Source of the DNA: Actinomycetospora termitidis
GTDB lineage: Bacteria > Actinomycetota > Actinomycetes > Mycobacteriales > Pseudonocardiaceae
Length of the DNA stretch: 64,000 nucleotides
Reading direction: 5' to 3'
Assembly: GCF_030286555.1 (NCBI RefSeq)
Contig: NZ_JASVWF010000003.1
Location: 124,001 to 188,000 of the forward strand
The position numbers were made by a program, and so were the translations under genes. The notes beneath the pieces were generated by a model, which did not search any database, was not told where the DNA came from, and worked only from the letters and a program-made list of their open reading frames with translations. Position 1 is the stretch's first letter, and each line of letters starts with the position of its first letter. Of this stretch, positions 35,188 to 44,423 are shown in pieces.

Positions 35188-35973
35188 TCAGCCGAGGCCC
35201 GTCCCCTCCACCCCGCGGCGCCAGTAGCCGTCGAGGTCGATCCACTCGGTGGGCAGCAGGTCCCGGAGACGACGGCGGACCGGACGCAGCGCCGACGCCT
35301 CGGCCCCCATCCACACCAGGCCCTCCCCCTCCGGCCGCGACCACCCGTCGACGGCGTCGCCCAGCAGTGAGGTCGTCCCGGGCTCGGCGCCGTCGCGGTG
35401 CAGCCACGTCACCTCGACGCCGGCCGGCCCCGGCAGCGGCTGCTCCTCGCCCGCGTCCGCGACCTCGACGAACACCGTGCCCACGGCGTCGTCGGGAAGA
35501 GCCCGCAGCCACCGCCCCAGGGCGGGCAGTGCCGTCTCGTCGCCGCCGAGGAGGTACCAGTCGCGGGGGTCGTGCACCAGCGACGACCGCGGTCCCCACA
35601 ACCACAGCGCCTCCGACGGGTCCTCCACCCAGGAGCCGGCGAGCCCGTGGCCGTGGCGCACGAAGTCGACCTCGACCACACCGTCGGCGACCGAGCGCAG
35701 CGTGTACTCCCGGTAGGCGCGCGGACGGCCGGGCGGCGGGGCGACGAGGCCCCGCGGGCCGATCTCCGGGCGGTCGGGCTCCGCACCCGACGTCGGGAAG
35801 AAGAGCTTGGCGTGGTCGGTCGGGCCGGAGACGGGAAGCGCGTCCACGTCGCCGGCCAGGCGCACGCGGCGCATCCGCGGGGTCATGTCCGCGACGCCGA
35901 CGACCTCGACCCGCACCGGCTCGACGTCGTCGTGAGCCTGCTGGGAGATCACGGGGGCGTTGCGGACGACCAT
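35188..35973 (-). CDS. Siderophore-interacting protein (FAD-dependent reductase)
   Basis: 261 residues of the SIP/ViuB family: an FAD-binding barrel (VEVVGVADMTPRMRRVRLAGD, YREYTLRSV, DFVRHGHGLAGSWVE) and an NAD(P)H-like half (WYLLGGDETALPALGRWL, WMGAEASALRPVRRRLRD). It reduces ferric siderophore in the cytoplasm. No siderophore importer is adjacent. ATG 35973 lies 8 nt behind TACGGT. The stop is 7 bp from the repeat array. Confidence 0.92.
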   Translation of the reverse strand: MVVRNAPVISQQAHDDVEPVRVEVVGVADMTPRMRRVRLAGDVDALPVSGPTDHAKLFFPTSGAEPDRPEIGPRGLVAPPPGRPRAYREYTLRSVADGVVEVDFVRHGHGLAGSWVEDPSEALWLWGPRSSLVHDPRDWYLLGGDETALPALGRWLRALPDDAVGTVFVEVADAGEEQPLPGPAGVEVTWLHRDGAEPGTTSLLGDAVDGWSRPEGEGLVWMGAEASALRPVRRRLRDLLPTEWIDLDGYWRRGVEGTGLG

Positions 35974-36037
35974 GTCGCATGACCGTAATCGGTGACGCGG
36001 CGCGACGAGCCGACCACCGTCGGGCACCATCCGGCGC

Positions 36038-37903
36038 ATGAGCGACGAGTCCACCGGGAGCCCGTTCCCGCCGATCGCCGACTACGGGTTCCTCTCCGAC
36101 TGCGAGACGACGGCCCTGGTCGCGCCGAACGGCGCCGTCGAGTGGCTGTGCCTGCCGCGGATGGACTCGCCGAGCGTCTTCGGCGCGGTGCTCGACCGCG
36201 ACGCCGGGACCTTCCGTGTCTCCCCGGACGGGGCGGACGTCCCCGCCGCCCGGCGGTACGTGCCGGGGACGATGGTGCTCGAGACGACGTGGTGCACCCG
36301 GTCGGGCTGGCTGCAGGTGCTCGACGTCCTGCTCATGGGGCCGTGGCACCACGAGACGGAGCGGTCCGGATCGCACCGGCGCGCGCCCACCGACTACGAC
36401 GCCGACCACGTCCTGCTGCGGATCGCCCGGTGCCTCTCGGGCCAGGTGCAGCTGCGCATGGAGTGCGCGCCGGTGTTCGACTACGGCCGGGCGCCGGCGC
36501 AGTGGTCCTATCCCGACGGCGGGTACCGCGCGGCCCGCGCGGAGGGCGGCGGGTCGGAGCTGCTGCTGACCACGGACACCAACGTCGGGTTCGAGGGCGC
36601 GCACGCGACGTCGCGGACGCTGGTCAAGGAAGGTGAATGGCGGTTCTTCGCGCTGTCGTGGAGCGAGCACGCGCCGCCCGCGTCCGTGGACGAGGCCCTC
36701 GACCGGCTCACCTGGACCGAGCACCACTGGCGGCACTGGCTCGACCGTGGTGACTTCCCCGACCACCGCTGGCTCCCCTACCTGCAGCGCTCCGCCCTGA
36801 CGCTCAAGGGCCTGACGTTCGCCCCGACCGGCGCCATCGCGGCCGCGTCGACGACGTCGCTGCCCGAGACGCCGGGCGGGGAACGGAACTGGGACTACCG
36901 GTACAGCTGGATCCGCGACTCGGCGCTCGCGCTGTGGGCGCTCTACGCGCTGGGCTTCGACTGGGAGGCCAACGACTTCTTCTACTTCGTCGCCGAGGCC
37001 GCGGAGGCGGCGGGCGGACACCTGCAGATCATGTACGGGGTCGACGGGCGCGCGACGCTCGACGAGGAGGTCCTCGGCCACCTCGACGGCTACGAGGGCG
37101 CCTACCCGGTCCGGATCGGGAACGGTGCCTACGACCAGGCGCAGCACGACGTGTGGGGTGCCGCGGTCGGCGCGATCTACCAGTACGTGCGCAGCCGGGA
37201 CCGGCTCGACGACCGGCTGTGGTCGATCGTCGTCACGCAGGTCGAGGCGGCGCTGGAGCACTGGCGGGGGCCCGACCGCGGCCCGTGGGAGGTGCGCGGC
37301 GAGCCGCAGCACTTCACCACCTCGAAGATCGCGTGCTGGCTCGCGGCCGACCGCGGCGCGCGGCTCGCGGCGCTGCGCGGGGACGCGAAGCGCGAGGACC
37401 GGTGGGCGCGGGCGGCGACCGAGATCCGCGACGACGTCCTGGAGCACGCCGTCGACGACCGCGGCGTGCTCTGCCAGCACTACGCGACGACGGCCCTGGA
37501 CGCGTCCCTGCTCCTCATGCCGATCGTCGGTTTCCTCTCCCCCGACGACCCGCGCTGCCGCGCCACGGTGCTCGCGATCGCCGACGAGCTCACCGAGGAC
37601 GATCTCGTGCTGCGCTACCTCGTCGAGTCGACCGACGACGGGCTCTCGGGGGAGGAGGGGACGTTCACCATCTGTTCGTTCGCCCTCGTGTCGGCGCTCG
37701 CGGTGATCGGCGAGGTGGAGCGGGCGACCGCGCTGTGCGAGAAGCTGCTCGGCTCGGCGTCGTCACTGCACCTCTACGCCGAGGAGATCGACCCGCACTC
37801 CGGGCGGCACCTGGGCAACTTCCCGCAGGCGTTCACGCACCTCGGGCTGATCCAGGCGGTCATGAACATCGTGCGGGCGGAGAAGAAGGCGGCGCGCCGG
37901 TAG
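36038..37903 (+). CDS. GH15 family trehalase/glucoamylase-like enzyme
   Basis: 621 residues: N-terminal beta domain (IADYGFLSDCETTALVAPNGAVEWLCLPRMDSPSVFG, in part) and an (alpha/alpha)6 barrel with RNWDYRYSWIRDSALALWALY, catalytic acid Glu422 in EVRGEPQHF and catalytic base near Glu582 in YAEEIDP. This long GH15 form in actinobacteria is often an intracellular trehalase; it has no signal peptide. Divergent from the SIP gene across 64 bp; CACCAT ends 7 nt before the ATG. Confidence 0.9.
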   Translation: MSDESTGSPFPPIADYGFLSDCETTALVAPNGAVEWLCLPRMDSPSVFGAVLDRDAGTFRVSPDGADVPAARRYVPGTMVLETTWCTRSGWLQVLDVLLMGPWHHETERSGSHRRAPTDYDADHVLLRIARCLSGQVQLRMECAPVFDYGRAPAQWSYPDGGYRAARAEGGGSELLLTTDTNVGFEGAHATSRTLVKEGEWRFFALSWSEHAPPASVDEALDRLTWTEHHWRHWLDRGDFPDHRWLPYLQRSALTLKGLTFAPTGAIAAASTTSLPETPGGERNWDYRYSWIRDSALALWALYALGFDWEANDFFYFVAEAAEAAGGHLQIMYGVDGRATLDEEVLGHLDGYEGAYPVRIGNGAYDQAQHDVWGAAVGAIYQYVRSRDRLDDRLWSIVVTQVEAALEHWRGPDRGPWEVRGEPQHFTTSKIACWLAADRGARLAALRGDAKREDRWARAATEIRDDVLEHAVDDRGVLCQHYATTALDASLLLMPIVGFLSPDDPRCRATVLAIADELTEDDLVLRYLVESTDDGLSGEEGTFTICSFALVSALAVIGEVERATALCEKLLGSASSLHLYAEEIDPHSGRHLGNFPQAFTHLGLIQAVMNIVRAEKKAARR

Positions 37904-37917
37904 CGGGCGCCCTCCGG

Positions 37918-37953
37918 GACGTCAGCACTGCGGCCATGCTGACACCAGACGTC
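37918..37953. repeat. Palindrome family E, copy 1
   Basis: GTCAGCA-CTGCGGCCA-TGCTGAC with a GACGTC on both sides, in the 48-bp gap between the GH15 stop and the convergent CoA-transferase stop (37952). An inverted copy with two changes in about 33 nt lies at 39234-39269, the other side of the CoA-transferase gene. Confidence 0.8.
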
Positions 37954-39211
37954 ACATTCGGGCCCAGTACGGAGCATCCGCGCCCAGCTCGTGCGCCGGA
38001 GCCGCCCAGGTCCCGCCGAACACCGGCGGCGGCACCTCGACGCGGCCCAGGGACTGGCGGACCGGCTCGACCGCACCCGCCGTCGTGACCAGCTCCGGGT
38101 GCGCCCACAGCCACTCGGCGGTGCGGGCCAGCGACAGCTCGCGGACCGACCCGCCGCGCGTGGACCGCTCCGCCAGCCCGAGCAGCGCGGTCGCCGCGAC
38201 GAGATAGCCGGTCGCGTGGTCGAGCGCCTGGGCCGGCAGGGCGCCCGGGCGCTCGTCGGAGCCACAGGCGACCGCGATGCCCGACGCGGCCTGGACGATC
38301 GAGTCGAACCCGCGGCGACCCGCCCACGGTCCGGTCCACCCCCACGCGTCGAGGCGCACGACAACGAGCCCCGGACGGCGCGCGAGCAGCTCCTCCGGGG
38401 CGAGACCGAAGCGGTCGAGGGCGCCCGGCCGGTACCCGGTGACGACGACGTCGGCGGTGTCGGCCAGCGCGCGCAGCCGTGGGTCGGAGCCGTCGAGGAC
38501 CGTCGTGCGCTTGCCGAGGCCCGTGTCGAGGTGCTGGGTCGGGAGCTCGGGCATCGTCGGCGGGTCGACGCGCAGCACGTCGGCACCGGTCAGCGCGAGC
38601 GTGCGGGTGGCGACCGGACCGGCGATGACGCGCGTGAGGTCGAGGACCCGCGGGGGCCGGTCGACGACGACCGTGGGCCGCTCGGTGCGCCGGATCGCCA
38701 CCAGCGGCTCGCCCGCCACGTCTCGTCCCGGCGCGGACGACGACCACGCGTCCCGGTCGCGCACGGCCACCGCGATCCCCCCGTTCCCGACGACGAGCTC
38801 CTCCACCTCGAGCGCGGGACGTGCCGCGATCGCGTCGGCCACCTGGTCGTCGGGAACGTCGAGAGCGTCCAGCAGCCGGTCGCGGTGGTGCGGGTAGTTC
38901 GCGTGGGTGCGCACCCAGCCGTCGGCGGCGCGCCAGAATCCGGACAGCGGGGCGAACCCGCCCGGGGCGACGCCGTCGACGCGGAGCAGCTGGTCGGCCC
39001 GGAACGAGCTGCCGACGCGGGCGAGGTCGATCCGGGGAGCCCGGTCCCCGGCCGCTCCCGCCGCACACGCCACCGCGCCGAGTGCGAGCGCCTCGACCGG
39101 CAGTGGGCACGCGAGGCCGGTGGACGGGCCGGCCCACTCCGGTGCGGGCGGTGGTGCCGGCGCGTCGAGGTGGATCCAGAGGTCCCGCAGGGCGAGGTCG
39201 GCGGCGTGCAC
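37952..39211 (-). CDS. Class III CoA-transferase family protein
   Basis: 419 residues. The second half is the recognisable CaiB/BaiF region: RVLDLTRVIAGPVATRTLALTGADVLRVDPP, VVVTGYRPGALDRFGL, and catalytic Asp303 in RRGFDSIVQAASG. The N-terminal half (WIHLDAPAPPPAPEWAGP, LPVEALALGAVACAAGA) is unlike standard members, so it may be a divergent or two-part form. Substrate unknown. GTG 39211 lies 6 nt behind CATTCT. It is bracketed by inverted copies of palindrome E. Confidence 0.85.
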   Translation of the reverse strand: MHAADLALRDLWIHLDAPAPPPAPEWAGPSTGLACPLPVEALALGAVACAAGAAGDRAPRIDLARVGSSFRADQLLRVDGVAPGGFAPLSGFWRAADGWVRTHANYPHHRDRLLDALDVPDDQVADAIAARPALEVEELVVGNGGIAVAVRDRDAWSSSAPGRDVAGEPLVAIRRTERPTVVVDRPPRVLDLTRVIAGPVATRTLALTGADVLRVDPPTMPELPTQHLDTGLGKRTTVLDGSDPRLRALADTADVVVTGYRPGALDRFGLAPEELLARRPGLVVVRLDAWGWTGPWAGRRGFDSIVQAASGIAVACGSDERPGALPAQALDHATGYLVAATALLGLAERSTRGGSVRELSLARTAEWLWAHPELVTTAGAVEPVRQSLGRVEVPPPVFGGTWAAPAHELGADAPYWARM

Positions 39212-39233
39212 GCACCGAGAATGCGCCTCTTGT

Positions 39234-39269
39234 GACGTCCGGTGTCAGCATGGCCGCACTGCTGACACC
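39234..39269. promoter_or_regulatory. Palindrome family E, copy 2, in a divergent promoter
   Basis: GGTGTCAGCA-TGGCCGCAC-TGCTGACACC: perfect 10-nt arms around 9 nt, plus a GACGTC flank. It sits between the leftward CoA-transferase and the rightward oxidase, a natural place for an operator serving both. Confidence 0.65.
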
Positions 39270-39284
39270 CGGGAGGGCGGTTCC

Positions 39285-40658
39285 ATGAGCGACCTCGGTG
39301 ACACGCTGACCGCCGCACTCGGCGCCGCGAACGTCCTCGACGGCACCACCGACACCGCCCGCGACCTCGCCCACGACGAGGCGCTCGCCGTCGGCCACGG
39401 CACCCCGGCGTTCGTCGTGCGCCCCGGCAGCACCGCGGACGTCGTGGCGATCGTCGACGCCGCCCGCGCCACGGGGACACCCCTGGTCGCCCGGGGCTCC
39501 GGGACCGGCCTGTCCGGGGGCGCCAACGCGCCCGACGGCGCGGTGGTGGTCTGCTTCGACCGGCTCACCGACGTGCAGGTCGACGACACCGACCACGTCG
39601 CGGTCGTCGGACCCGGCGTCACCCTGGAGCAGCTCGACGCCGCCGCCCGCGCGCACGGCCTGACCTACCCGGTGCGGCCCGGCGAGCAGGGCGCGTCGCT
39701 CGGCGGCACCGTCGCGACCAACGCCGGCGGGATGCACGCGGTGCGGTACGGCGTGACCCGCGCGCACGTCGTCGGGCTCGAGGCCGTGCTCGCCGACGGC
39801 ACCGTCGTCCGCGCGGGCGGGCGCCTCGCCAAGGTCTCCAGCGGCTACGACCTCGTCCAGCTGCTCACCGGCTCCGAGGGCACGCTGGCGCTGATCACCG
39901 AGGTCACGGTGCGCCTGCAGCCCCACCAGCCGGTCCGCCGCACCGTCCTGGCCCCGTTCGCCGACCTCGCCGCCACGACCACCGCCGTCGCCCGCGTCGT
40001 CGGCAGCGGCCTGGCGCCCGCACTCTGCGAGTACCTCGACGACCCGACGATGGACGCGATCTGCGCCGCGGCGGACCTCTCGCTCGGCATCCCGGACGAG
40101 GTCCGCGCGCACGCCGACGCCTACCTCGTCGTCGAGCTCGTCGGACGCCGCGACGACCGCGTCGAGGAGGACCTCGCCGAGCTCGGCGAGCTCCTGACCG
40201 CAGCCGGCGCGCCCGACGTCTACGTCCTGCCCGAGGGCTCGGCCCGCCGCCTGGTCGAGGCCCGCGAGCAGACGTTCTGGACGATCAAGGCCCGCGGCGC
40301 CGACGAGATCGTCGACGTCGTGGTGCCGCGCTCCGCGATGGCGGACTTCCTGACGACGGCCCGCGCGACCGGGGCCCGGCACGGGTCGACCGTCCTGGGC
40401 TGCGGGCACATCGGCGACGGGAACGCGCACCTCGCGGTGTTCCAGCCCGACCCCGACGCCCTGCACGCCACGCTCCACGACGTGCTGGCGGCGGGTGTCG
40501 CGCTCGGCGGTGCCGTGTCCGGGGAGCACGGGGTCGGTCGGGCGAAGGCGGCCGCGCTGGCCGAGCTCGGCGACCCCGGAGCGCTCGCGGTGATGCGCCG
40601 GATCCGCGCCGCGCTCGACCCGCAGGGACTGCTCAACCCGGGCTGCTCGATCTCCTGA
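39285..40658 (+). CDS. FAD-linked oxidase, GlcD/D-lactate dehydrogenase type
   Basis: 457 residues of the VAO/PCMH family: FAD-binding VVARGSGTGLSGGANAP, RPGEQGASLGGTVATNAGG and LTGSEGTLALITEVTV, then the C-terminal oxidase domain with GCGHIGDGNAHLAVF and SGEHGVGRAK. Oxidises a 2-hydroxy acid such as D-lactate or glycolate; no FeS partner (GlcE/F) lies nearby. ATG 39285 has GGGAGGG at good spacing. Confidence 0.92.
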   Translation: MSDLGDTLTAALGAANVLDGTTDTARDLAHDEALAVGHGTPAFVVRPGSTADVVAIVDAARATGTPLVARGSGTGLSGGANAPDGAVVVCFDRLTDVQVDDTDHVAVVGPGVTLEQLDAAARAHGLTYPVRPGEQGASLGGTVATNAGGMHAVRYGVTRAHVVGLEAVLADGTVVRAGGRLAKVSSGYDLVQLLTGSEGTLALITEVTVRLQPHQPVRRTVLAPFADLAATTTAVARVVGSGLAPALCEYLDDPTMDAICAAADLSLGIPDEVRAHADAYLVVELVGRRDDRVEEDLAELGELLTAAGAPDVYVLPEGSARRLVEAREQTFWTIKARGADEIVDVVVPRSAMADFLTTARATGARHGSTVLGCGHIGDGNAHLAVFQPDPDALHATLHDVLAAGVALGGAVSGEHGVGRAKAAALAELGDPGALAVMRRIRAALDPQGLLNPGCSIS

Positions 40659-40709
40659 GGAGGGCCCCGACGCCGGGACCCGATCGGACGCGTCGGTAGC
40701 GTGCTCCTC

Positions 40710-42362
40710 GTGGGCATGCGCTCGACGGCGGTCGCCCGCGGCGTGGTGTTCCAGGTCGCGGCCAAGTTCTCCGGGCTACCCCTCTCGATCATCACCCTGT
40801 CCGTCGTCACGAACTACCTGGGCCAGGGCGGCTACGACGTCCTCGCCGCGGCGGTCGTGTTCGCCGGTGCGTTCGAGGCCCTGACCGAGCTCGGGATCGG
40901 GACGATCGTCGTCCGCCGCGTCGCCGGGCGCGGCGAGGACCTCGAGTCCCTGGTCGCGATGAACATCGGGTTCTCGACGATCTACGCCCTCCCGCTGGCG
41001 GCCGCGGTCGCGGGCGCCGGGGTGTTCATCTACTGGGGCGACCCCACCGCCCAGGCGGCCACCGCGATCATCGCCGCCGGCCTGGCCGCGACCACCGTGT
41101 CGAACACCTTCGAGCCGGTCTTCGACGTGCGCGTCCGTTACTCGTCGGCGGCGTCCGCGGAGTTCCTCTCGTACGTGATCACGCTCGGCGCGGCCCTGGG
41201 CATCCAGCACTTCGACCTGGGCCTGCTCGCGATGTGCGTGGTGCAGATCCTCCCGCAGTGCCTGCGCCTGGGCATCCAGTGGTGGGGCGCCTCGCGGCTG
41301 ATCCGCATCTCGTGGAAGCCGTCGTTCAGCGGGTCGATGAGCCTGCTCCGCGAGGCCCTCCCGATCACGATCATCAGCATCATCGGCGTCGCCTACTGGC
41401 GGGCCGACGGCCTCGTCCTGACCGCACTCGGCGGGCCGGGCGAGATCGGCGCCTACTACCTGGCGCTGCGGATCGCGTTCACGCTGTCGCAGATCTCGAA
41501 GGTCTTCGAGCGGTCCGTGCTGTCCACGGTCAACGAGGCGTTCGCGGAGAACCGCGCGAGGTTCGCCGAGGCCATCGACCGCGGCTACCGGTTCCTCATC
41601 CTCATCGGCCTGCCCGTGGCCGCCCTGGGATGGGCGCTGTCGGACCGCATCGTCGCGTTGGTCGGCAACGAGGACTTCGTCCCGACGACGGGTCCGGTGC
41701 TGGCCCTGTTCTTCGTCGCGGTCGCGATGACGTTCCTGTCGGCGATCGTCTCCGACGGCCTCATCGCCGCCGACGAGGGCCGCTACCTGACGACCATGTC
41801 GACGATCAACCTGATCATCAACATCGTCGGGAACATCATCCTGGTCCCGCACCTCGGGGCCGTGGCCTGCGCGATCATGCTGATCGTCACCGAGACGATC
41901 GGCGTCGCCGCCTCGCAGTGGCGACTGCGGCGCTGGGGCGTGCACGCGATCCCGATCGGCTACGTCGCCCGCCTGCTGCCCGCCGCGGCGCTGGCGCTCG
42001 GGGCGATCGAGCTGACGTACTCGCTGCCCCTGATCGTGCCGCTCGCCCTGGGCGGGATCGCGTACCTCGGCGGGGCGGTGCTCACCGGGGCGATCCCGCC
42101 GGCGATGCGCAACGCCCTCCTCGGGGCCCTCCGACCGCAGAGCCTCGACCGGATGGAGGCCGACCACGCCGACGGGGTCGCCGCGCGCGAGGCCGACGAG
42201 TTCGCCGACGCCCCGACCATGGTCATCCCGGCACTGTGGCCGCGGTCGATGGCCGGCACCCTCGACGCCCCGACCACCGAACTGAACGCCGCGCTGCTCG
42301 AGACGATGCGCATGCGGGCGCTGCAGACGAAGTACGTGGACCTGGAGATCCGGCGGCCCTAG
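40710..42362 (+). CDS. Wzx/MurJ-like polysaccharide flippase
   Basis: 550 residues with about 12-14 helices in the MOP flippase pattern: FQVAAKFSGLPLSIITLSVVTNYLGQGGYDVL, MSLLREALPITIISIIGVAYWRADGLVL, and a hydrophilic C-terminal tail of about 80 residues. It probably moves a lipid-linked sugar across the membrane; no glycan genes flank it. GTG 40710 lies 7 nt behind TAGCGT; GTG 40701 and ATG 40716 are alternatives. Its stop shares a CTAG with the convergent next gene. Confidence 0.8.
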   Translation: MGMRSTAVARGVVFQVAAKFSGLPLSIITLSVVTNYLGQGGYDVLAAAVVFAGAFEALTELGIGTIVVRRVAGRGEDLESLVAMNIGFSTIYALPLAAAVAGAGVFIYWGDPTAQAATAIIAAGLAATTVSNTFEPVFDVRVRYSSAASAEFLSYVITLGAALGIQHFDLGLLAMCVVQILPQCLRLGIQWWGASRLIRISWKPSFSGSMSLLREALPITIISIIGVAYWRADGLVLTALGGPGEIGAYYLALRIAFTLSQISKVFERSVLSTVNEAFAENRARFAEAIDRGYRFLILIGLPVAALGWALSDRIVALVGNEDFVPTTGPVLALFFVAVAMTFLSAIVSDGLIAADEGRYLTTMSTINLIINIVGNIILVPHLGAVACAIMLIVTETIGVAASQWRLRRWGVHAIPIGYVARLLPAAALALGAIELTYSLPLIVPLALGGIAYLGGAVLTGAIPPAMRNALLGALRPQSLDRMEADHADGVAAREADEFADAPTMVIPALWPRSMAGTLDAPTTELNAALLETMRMRALQTKYVDLEIRRP

Positions 42363-42991
42363 GTGGCTGACGCCTTCAGCGCCGGGCGGTCCGGGTGGTC
42401 GGCGAGGACGACGATCTCCGCCAGCGACTCGGGGTCGACCTCCTCGACGTAGCGCTCGTAGGCCGGGATCGTCCACGCCTCGTCGTCCGGGGTCTGCCGG
42501 CGCAACGCCCCCGCGGATAGGGCCACGTGCACCTCCAGCTCCGCCGGCAGGCCGCGCCCGAGCAGCAGCGGACCGTCGACGAGCAGCACGCCCCCGGGCG
42601 GCAGCTCGACGCGCGCCGCCCGCGTGGCCCGGTCCGTCGCGACGTCCCAGAACGTCGGCAGCACCGGCTTCCCGACGGCGGCCGGCGCCAGGACCTCGCG
42701 CACGAGGGTCCCGGCGTCGAGCCAGTCGTCGTAGAAGGCGTCCGGGTCGGTGCGCCCGCGTTCGAGGCGCACCGACGCCGGCTTGAGGAAGTCCCACGCC
42801 GAGACCCGCAGCACCGGCCGCGACAGCCGTTGCAGCCGGTCCACCAGCCCGTCCGCCCAGCGGTCGGGCCGGGCGGCGGCCGCGCCGTCGAGCAGCACCC
42901 GCACCGACCCGCCGTCGGGAAGGGGCAGGGCGTGCACCGACTCGGTGAGCCGGTCGAGCAGGGCGTCCGGGCTGAGGGGGGCGATCGGCAT
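42359..42991 (-). CDS. Uridine-kinase-like protein with lost P-loop
   Basis: 210 residues. The fold follows actinobacterial uridine/P-loop kinases: RVSAWDFLKPASVRLERGRTDPDAFYDDWLD, VLLVDGPLLLGRGLPAELEVHVALS, YERYVEEVDP. But the segment that should be a Walker A (V-D-G-x-x-x-x-G-K-S/T) reads VLLDGAAAARPDRW at 32-45, with no Gly-Lys-Ser/Thr. ATP binding in the usual way is unlikely, so it may be a pseudokinase or a decayed copy; the rest of the frame is intact. Confidence 0.75.
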   Translation of the reverse strand: MPIAPLSPDALLDRLTESVHALPLPDGGSVRVLLDGAAAARPDRWADGLVDRLQRLSRPVLRVSAWDFLKPASVRLERGRTDPDAFYDDWLDAGTLVREVLAPAAVGKPVLPTFWDVATDRATRAARVELPPGGVLLVDGPLLLGRGLPAELEVHVALSAGALRRQTPDDEAWTIPAYERYVEEVDPESLAEIVVLADHPDRPALKASAT

Positions 42992-43009
42992 CGGCCCCAG
43001 GATCCCACG

Positions 43010-44362
43010 TCAGGCCTTGGCGGACTCCCCCTCCACCACGGGTACCGCGGCGCCGTCCTCGGAGTGCTCGTCGTACTCGTCCGGCGGTCGCGGGTGCATG
43101 GTCGCCAGGGCGATCAGCGACACCACCGCGCAGCCGATGATGTAGATCGAGATCCAGAAGGTGCTGCCGGTCGCGGCCAGGACCGCCGTCGCGATCAGCG
43201 GGGCCGGGCCGCCGGCGGTGATCGACGCGAGCTGATAGCCCAGCCCGGCGCCGGTGTAGCGCACCCCGGTACCGAACGACTCCGAGATCAGCGCCGCCTG
43301 CGGGCCGTACATCATGTCGTGGAAGACCAGCCCGAGGATCATCCCGAGGACCACGAGCCCGCCGACCCGGGTGTCGAGCAACCAGAAGTACGGGAACGCG
43401 TACAACCCCGTCAGGACCACCCCGACGCCGTACACCAGCCGGCGGCCGAGCACGTCGGACAGCCACCCGAAGAACGGCACGCTGACGATGCCGATCAGCG
43501 CCGCGACGATGAGGTAGAGCAGCAGGTCCGCGCGCTCGAGCTCCAGCTGCTGCGTGCCGTAGACCAGCACGAACGAGGTGAACAGGTAGAACGGCGCCTG
43601 CTCGGCGGTGCGGACGAACAGCGCCTTGAGCACGTCGCGCCACTGGTGGCGGAAGGTCTCGACCAGCGGCAGCTTCGCCACCGCGCCGCGCGAGCGCACC
43701 GCCGCGAACGCGGGCGACTCGAGCACCGTCAGGCGCACGACCAGGCCGATCCCGATGAGCACGATCGAGGCGATGAACGGCCAGCGCCACCCGCCGTCGA
43801 GGAAGCCGGGTCCGGCGAAGAAGTAGACGACCGCGGTGCCGGTCGCGAGCCCGATCGGCACGCCGGCCTGCGGCCATGCCGCCATCAGCCCGCGTTGACG
43901 TCGGTGGCCCCACTCCATCGCCATGAGCACGGAGCCGCCCCACTCACCGCCGACCCCGATGCCCTGCAGGATCCGCAGCAGGGTGAGCAGGATCGGGGCC
44001 CACACCCCGATGGTGTCGTAGGTGGGCAGGAGCCCGATGATCACGGTCGCTCCGCCCATGATCAGCAGCGTCGCGACGAGGGAGTACTTGCGACCGATCC
44101 GGTCGCCGTAGTGCCCGAAGATCGCCGCGCCGAGGGGGCGGGCGGCGAACCCGACGAACTGGGTGGAGAACGCGAGCAGGACGCCGCCGGACTCGGAGTT
44201 GTTGAAGAACAACGGTCCGAACACCAGCGCGGCGGCCGTGTTGTAGAGGAAGAAGTCGTACCACTCGATCGTGGTGCCGACGGTGCTGGCGACGACGGCA
44301 CGGCGTTTGATGCGCCGTCGGGCGACGGGATCGTTCAGCTGGGCTGCTGCAGCATCGGCCAT
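43010..44362 (-). CDS. MHS-family (MFS) metabolite:H+ symporter
   Basis: 450 residues, 12 helices: VASTVGTTIEWYDFFLYNTAAALVF (in part), FGHYGDRIGRKYSL, RILQGIGVGGEWGGSVLMAMEWG. Same group as the transporter at 26625 but clearly a different subfamily. Transports an organic acid or osmolyte; no catabolic genes are attached, so the substrate cannot be guessed. Confidence 0.88.
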   Translation of the reverse strand: MADAAAAQLNDPVARRRIKRRAVVASTVGTTIEWYDFFLYNTAAALVFGPLFFNNSESGGVLLAFSTQFVGFAARPLGAAIFGHYGDRIGRKYSLVATLLIMGGATVIIGLLPTYDTIGVWAPILLTLLRILQGIGVGGEWGGSVLMAMEWGHRRQRGLMAAWPQAGVPIGLATGTAVVYFFAGPGFLDGGWRWPFIASIVLIGIGLVVRLTVLESPAFAAVRSRGAVAKLPLVETFRHQWRDVLKALFVRTAEQAPFYLFTSFVLVYGTQQLELERADLLLYLIVAALIGIVSVPFFGWLSDVLGRRLVYGVGVVLTGLYAFPYFWLLDTRVGGLVVLGMILGLVFHDMMYGPQAALISESFGTGVRYTGAGLGYQLASITAGGPAPLIATAVLAATGSTFWISIYIIGCAVVSLIALATMHPRPPDEYDEHSEDGAAVPVVEGESAKA

Positions 44363-44423
44363 GGCAGGTCATGGTCCGCGTCACACCCACACGAGGCAAC
44401 GGGAACCTCACACAGCGGAACGA

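Noticed and set aside
37918-39269. Insertion sequence formed by palindrome E copies
   Set aside because: The gene between is a CoA-transferase, not a transposase, and no target duplication is visible.
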